Source: JAMXLO01 sp046732975 (lineage in GTDB: Bacteria > Pseudomonadota > Alphaproteobacteria > Acetobacterales > Acetobacteraceae). From it: a DNA stretch of 7,151 bases. The stretch is taken from NCBI GenBank assembly GCA_046732975.1, contig JBKPOG010000150.1, positions 1 through 7,151 on the forward strand, in the 5' to 3' direction. Below the pieces are notes generated by a model that searched no databases, was not told where the DNA came from, and saw nothing but the letters and a program-made list of their open reading frames with translations. Below are positions 5,877-7,151 of this stretch, piece by piece. Both the position numbers and the translations under genes were made by a program. Each line of letters begins with the position of its first letter. Positions within the stretch are counted from its first letter, which is position 1.

Positions 5877-7016
5877 TCATCGAAGCGGCAGATGGTGCTC
5901 CCTGGTCGCTGCGCGCTGCAGCGGAACAAACGGGTCAAGATCGATCGGCGGTTCGCGTCCAAGCGCAACTTCTGCCAGCACGCGCCCGGCGAATGGCCCG
6001 ATCGTCAGACCCGCGGCTCCCAGCCCATTGCCGACCAGAAGACCGTCGACGCCTGGCATAGCACCGAGCAGAGGCCGGATCCCCTGCCCTACCGGACGAA
6101 ACCCGACCCGCGTCTCGATGATGCTTGCCGATGCAAGACCCGGCGCCACGTGCAGCGCTTCAGCAAGCACTTCCGCCTGTCCGGCCGCGGTGACGCGATA
6201 GTCGAAGCCGACACCAAACTCGCGCGTTGCGCCGGCGACCACACGCGAATCATCGAACGCGAGAAGATAATGGCTGCCCGGTGGGAGTACCACCGGCCAG
6301 TCCTGTGTGTTCTCTCCCGGCAGGCGCAGATGCACGATCTGGCCACGCTGCGGTTCGATCGCCAACGCGATGCCCAGAGGCTGCAGCAGTGTCGCCGCCC
6401 ACGCCCCGGCAGTCACGACGATTCCGTCACCTTCGATCGTCTCACCGCCCGTACTGACCGCGCGCACCCGGTTGCCGTCGGCAATCAGCTTCGCCTGTGC
6501 CTTGATCAACCGAGCACCAAACCGCTGTGCTGCGCGCAGCAATCCTGCCGCCATCAGCCGTCCATCGACGCGGGCACCGTTGGCCACGTGCAGACCGGCG
6601 AGATCCTCGCGCAATGGCGGGAACAGCATTCTCGCGTCGCGCGCGCTCAGCAGGTTGGTTTCGCCCATCTCGGGCGTAACGCTGCGGCGCCGTTGCAGCA
6701 ACCGGTCGAAAGCCCGGAGCTCATCGCCATCGCTGGACACCACCAGAGCGCCGGCGCGACGGTAGCCGAGTTCGGTTTCGCCGTGCTCCGCCAGCTCCGG
6801 CACCAGCTCGGTGTAGTAACGCGCGCCTTCAACATAGAGTCGATAGAAGGCTGGATCATCGGCGCCTGACACCCACGGACAGATGATGCCGGCACCCGCT
6901 GCCGTGGCGCGGCCATCATGCGAGGCGTCGACGATGGTGATCTGCGCGCCGACACGCGCCAGATGGAAGGCTGTGCTCGCGCCCAGAATGCCCGCGCCGA
7001 CAACGATGATATGCAT
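5877..7016 (-). CDS. FAD-dependent oxidoreductase of the DAO family (D-amino acid dehydrogenase/glycine oxidase-like)
   Basis: A flavoenzyme that should oxidise an amine or amino acid substrate. From the start at 7016 (379 residues) it opens with the Rossmann strand MHIIVVGAGILG, giving GAGILG at 7-12 and Asp30 at the end of strand two for the ADP-ribose of FAD. VVTAGAWAATLL (about 200-211) is the second conserved FAD-contact segment, PQRGQI follows near 222, and the C-terminal RVGFRPVGQGIRPLLGAMPG and LLVGNGLGAAGLTIGP (about 303-342) match the DAO family closing motif. Length is normal for single-domain DAO enzymes. The start at 7016 has AAGGGAGA four bases upstream; the earlier ATG at 7037 would add seven residues before the dinucleotide-binding strand and is unlikely. 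There is no signal peptide, so it is cytosolic or membrane-associated. It seems to be transcribed alone. Substrate cannot be assigned: D-amino acids, glycine, sarcosine and proline derivatives are all possible. Confidence 0.88.
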   Translation of the reverse strand: MHIIVVGAGILGASTAFHLARVGAQITIVDASHDGRATAAGAGIICPWVSGADDPAFYRLYVEGARYYTELVPELAEHGETELGYRRAGALVVSSDGDELRAFDRLLQRRRSVTPEMGETNLLSARDARMLFPPLREDLAGLHVANGARVDGRLMAAGLLRAAQRFGARLIKAQAKLIADGNRVRAVSTGGETIEGDGIVVTAGAWAATLLQPLGIALAIEPQRGQIVHLRLPGENTQDWPVVLPPGSHYLLAFDDSRVVAGATREFGVGFDYRVTAAGQAEVLAEALHVAPGLASASIIETRVGFRPVGQGIRPLLGAMPGVDGLLVGNGLGAAGLTIGPFAGRVLAEVALGREPPIDLDPFVPLQRAATREHHLPLR

Positions 7017-7020
7017 TGCA

Positions 7021-7028
7021 TCTCCCTT
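7021..7028 (-). promoter_or_regulatory. Ribosome binding site of the DAO gene
   Basis: AAGGGAGA on the minus strand lies four bases before the ATG at 7016-7014. It places the start there rather than at the in-frame ATG at 7037. Confidence 0.65.
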
Positions 7029-7082
7029 CGCTGGCATGATCCAGAGCAGGTTCTCGGGTATGATCTCAGCCCTCGCTTGAGG

Positions 7083-7094
7083 ACACCCCGGTGT
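7083..7094. promoter_or_regulatory. Inverted repeat, possible operator
   Basis: ACACC (7083-7087) and GGTGT (7090-7094) form a perfect 5-bp inverted repeat with a two-base spacer. It lies in the divergent gap between the DAO gene and the gene at 7141, at the predicted transcription start of the former. Its position suits a repressor site, but repeats this short arise easily by chance. Confidence 0.3.
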
Positions 7095-7100
7095 TGCGCC

Positions 7101-7128
7101 AGCATTCCACGCTCTGCTTCGATGTCAA
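7101..7128 (-). promoter_or_regulatory. Candidate sigma-70 promoter for the DAO gene
   Basis: On the minus strand a perfect TTGACA (7128-7123) is followed by 16 bases and AATGCT (7106-7101), a 3-of-6 match to TATAAT. Transcription would start near 7094 and leave a leader of about 78 bases. The -35 box overlaps the ribosome binding site of the plus-strand gene at 7141. The -10 box is weak, so this is only a candidate. Confidence 0.35.
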
Positions 7129-7133
7129 GGGAG
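7127..7133 (+). promoter_or_regulatory. Ribosome binding site for the gene at 7141
   Basis: AAGGGAG sits seven bases before the ATG at 7141, a near-ideal arrangement. It is the main reason to call a gene start at the window's right edge. Confidence 0.6.
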
Positions 7134-7140
7134 ACAACGC

Positions 7141-7151
7141 ATGACGCCGGC
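7141..7151 (+). CDS. Start of an unidentified gene (3' truncated by the window)
   Basis: Only ATG ACG CCG and two more bases are visible, encoding Met-Thr-Pro. The call rests on the strong Shine-Dalgarno upstream and on the 124-base divergent gap from the DAO gene, which is a typical promoter-containing spacing. Nothing can be said about the product. Confidence 0.5.

Noticed and set aside
5892..6869. Plus-strand open frame of 325 codons opposite the DAO gene
   Set aside because: The opposite strand carries clear FAD-binding motifs throughout; this frame is a compositional shadow.
7038..7140. Riboswitch ahead of the gene at 7141
   Set aside because: Some self-complementarity exists (CTTGA at 7076 with TCAAG at 7125), but I could not match a known riboswitch core, and the regulated gene is not visible.

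Overview
The window is GC-rich, densely packed DNA that looks like an alphaproteobacterial chromosome. The best taxonomic clue is a DUF2336 protein, a family found almost only in Alphaproteobacteria. The LivK-type binding protein and the lone DUF4139 envelope protein fit that view. I cannot name a genus; a Rhodospirillales or Hyphomicrobiales member is a guess. I saw no rRNA, tRNA, CRISPR array, insertion sequence or phage gene.

Layout from left to right. Bases 1-810 (+) hold the 3' part of a branched-chain-amino-acid-type ABC transporter substrate-binding protein. It ends at a strong hairpin that it shares with a small convergent gene of unknown function (855-1067, -). About 200 bases further on, a divergent small gene (1270-1566, +) encodes a 98-residue protein that may have a ferredoxin-like fold. 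Next is a convergent junction with two back-to-back hairpins (1617-1666).

The core is a probable three-gene minus-strand operon, in transcription order: an exported DUF4139 protein (5640-3649), a DUF2336 helical-repeat protein (3614-2490) and a PPK2-family polyphosphate kinase (2493-1664). The last two overlap by four bases (ATGA), which suggests translational coupling. The PPK2 gene carries one frameshift. Its conserved C-terminal segment continues intact in another frame to a stop at 1664, so the apparent read-through down to 1219 is spurious. Adding one C to a three-C run restores a normal 276-residue protein.

Divergent from the DUF4139 gene, with only 35 bases between start codons, is a 63-residue two-helix membrane protein (5676-5867, +). 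It ends nine bases from an FAD-dependent oxidoreductase of the DAO family (7016-5877, -). The right edge is a 124-base divergent intergenic region with a candidate promoter and operator-like repeat, followed by the first codons of a plus-strand gene with a strong ribosome binding site (7141 onward).

The most interesting points are the DUF4139-DUF2336-PPK2 arrangement, which places a polyphosphate-dependent nucleotide kinase behind two uncharacterised proteins, and the frameshift in that kinase. I found nothing I would defend as a wholly new defence or mobile system.
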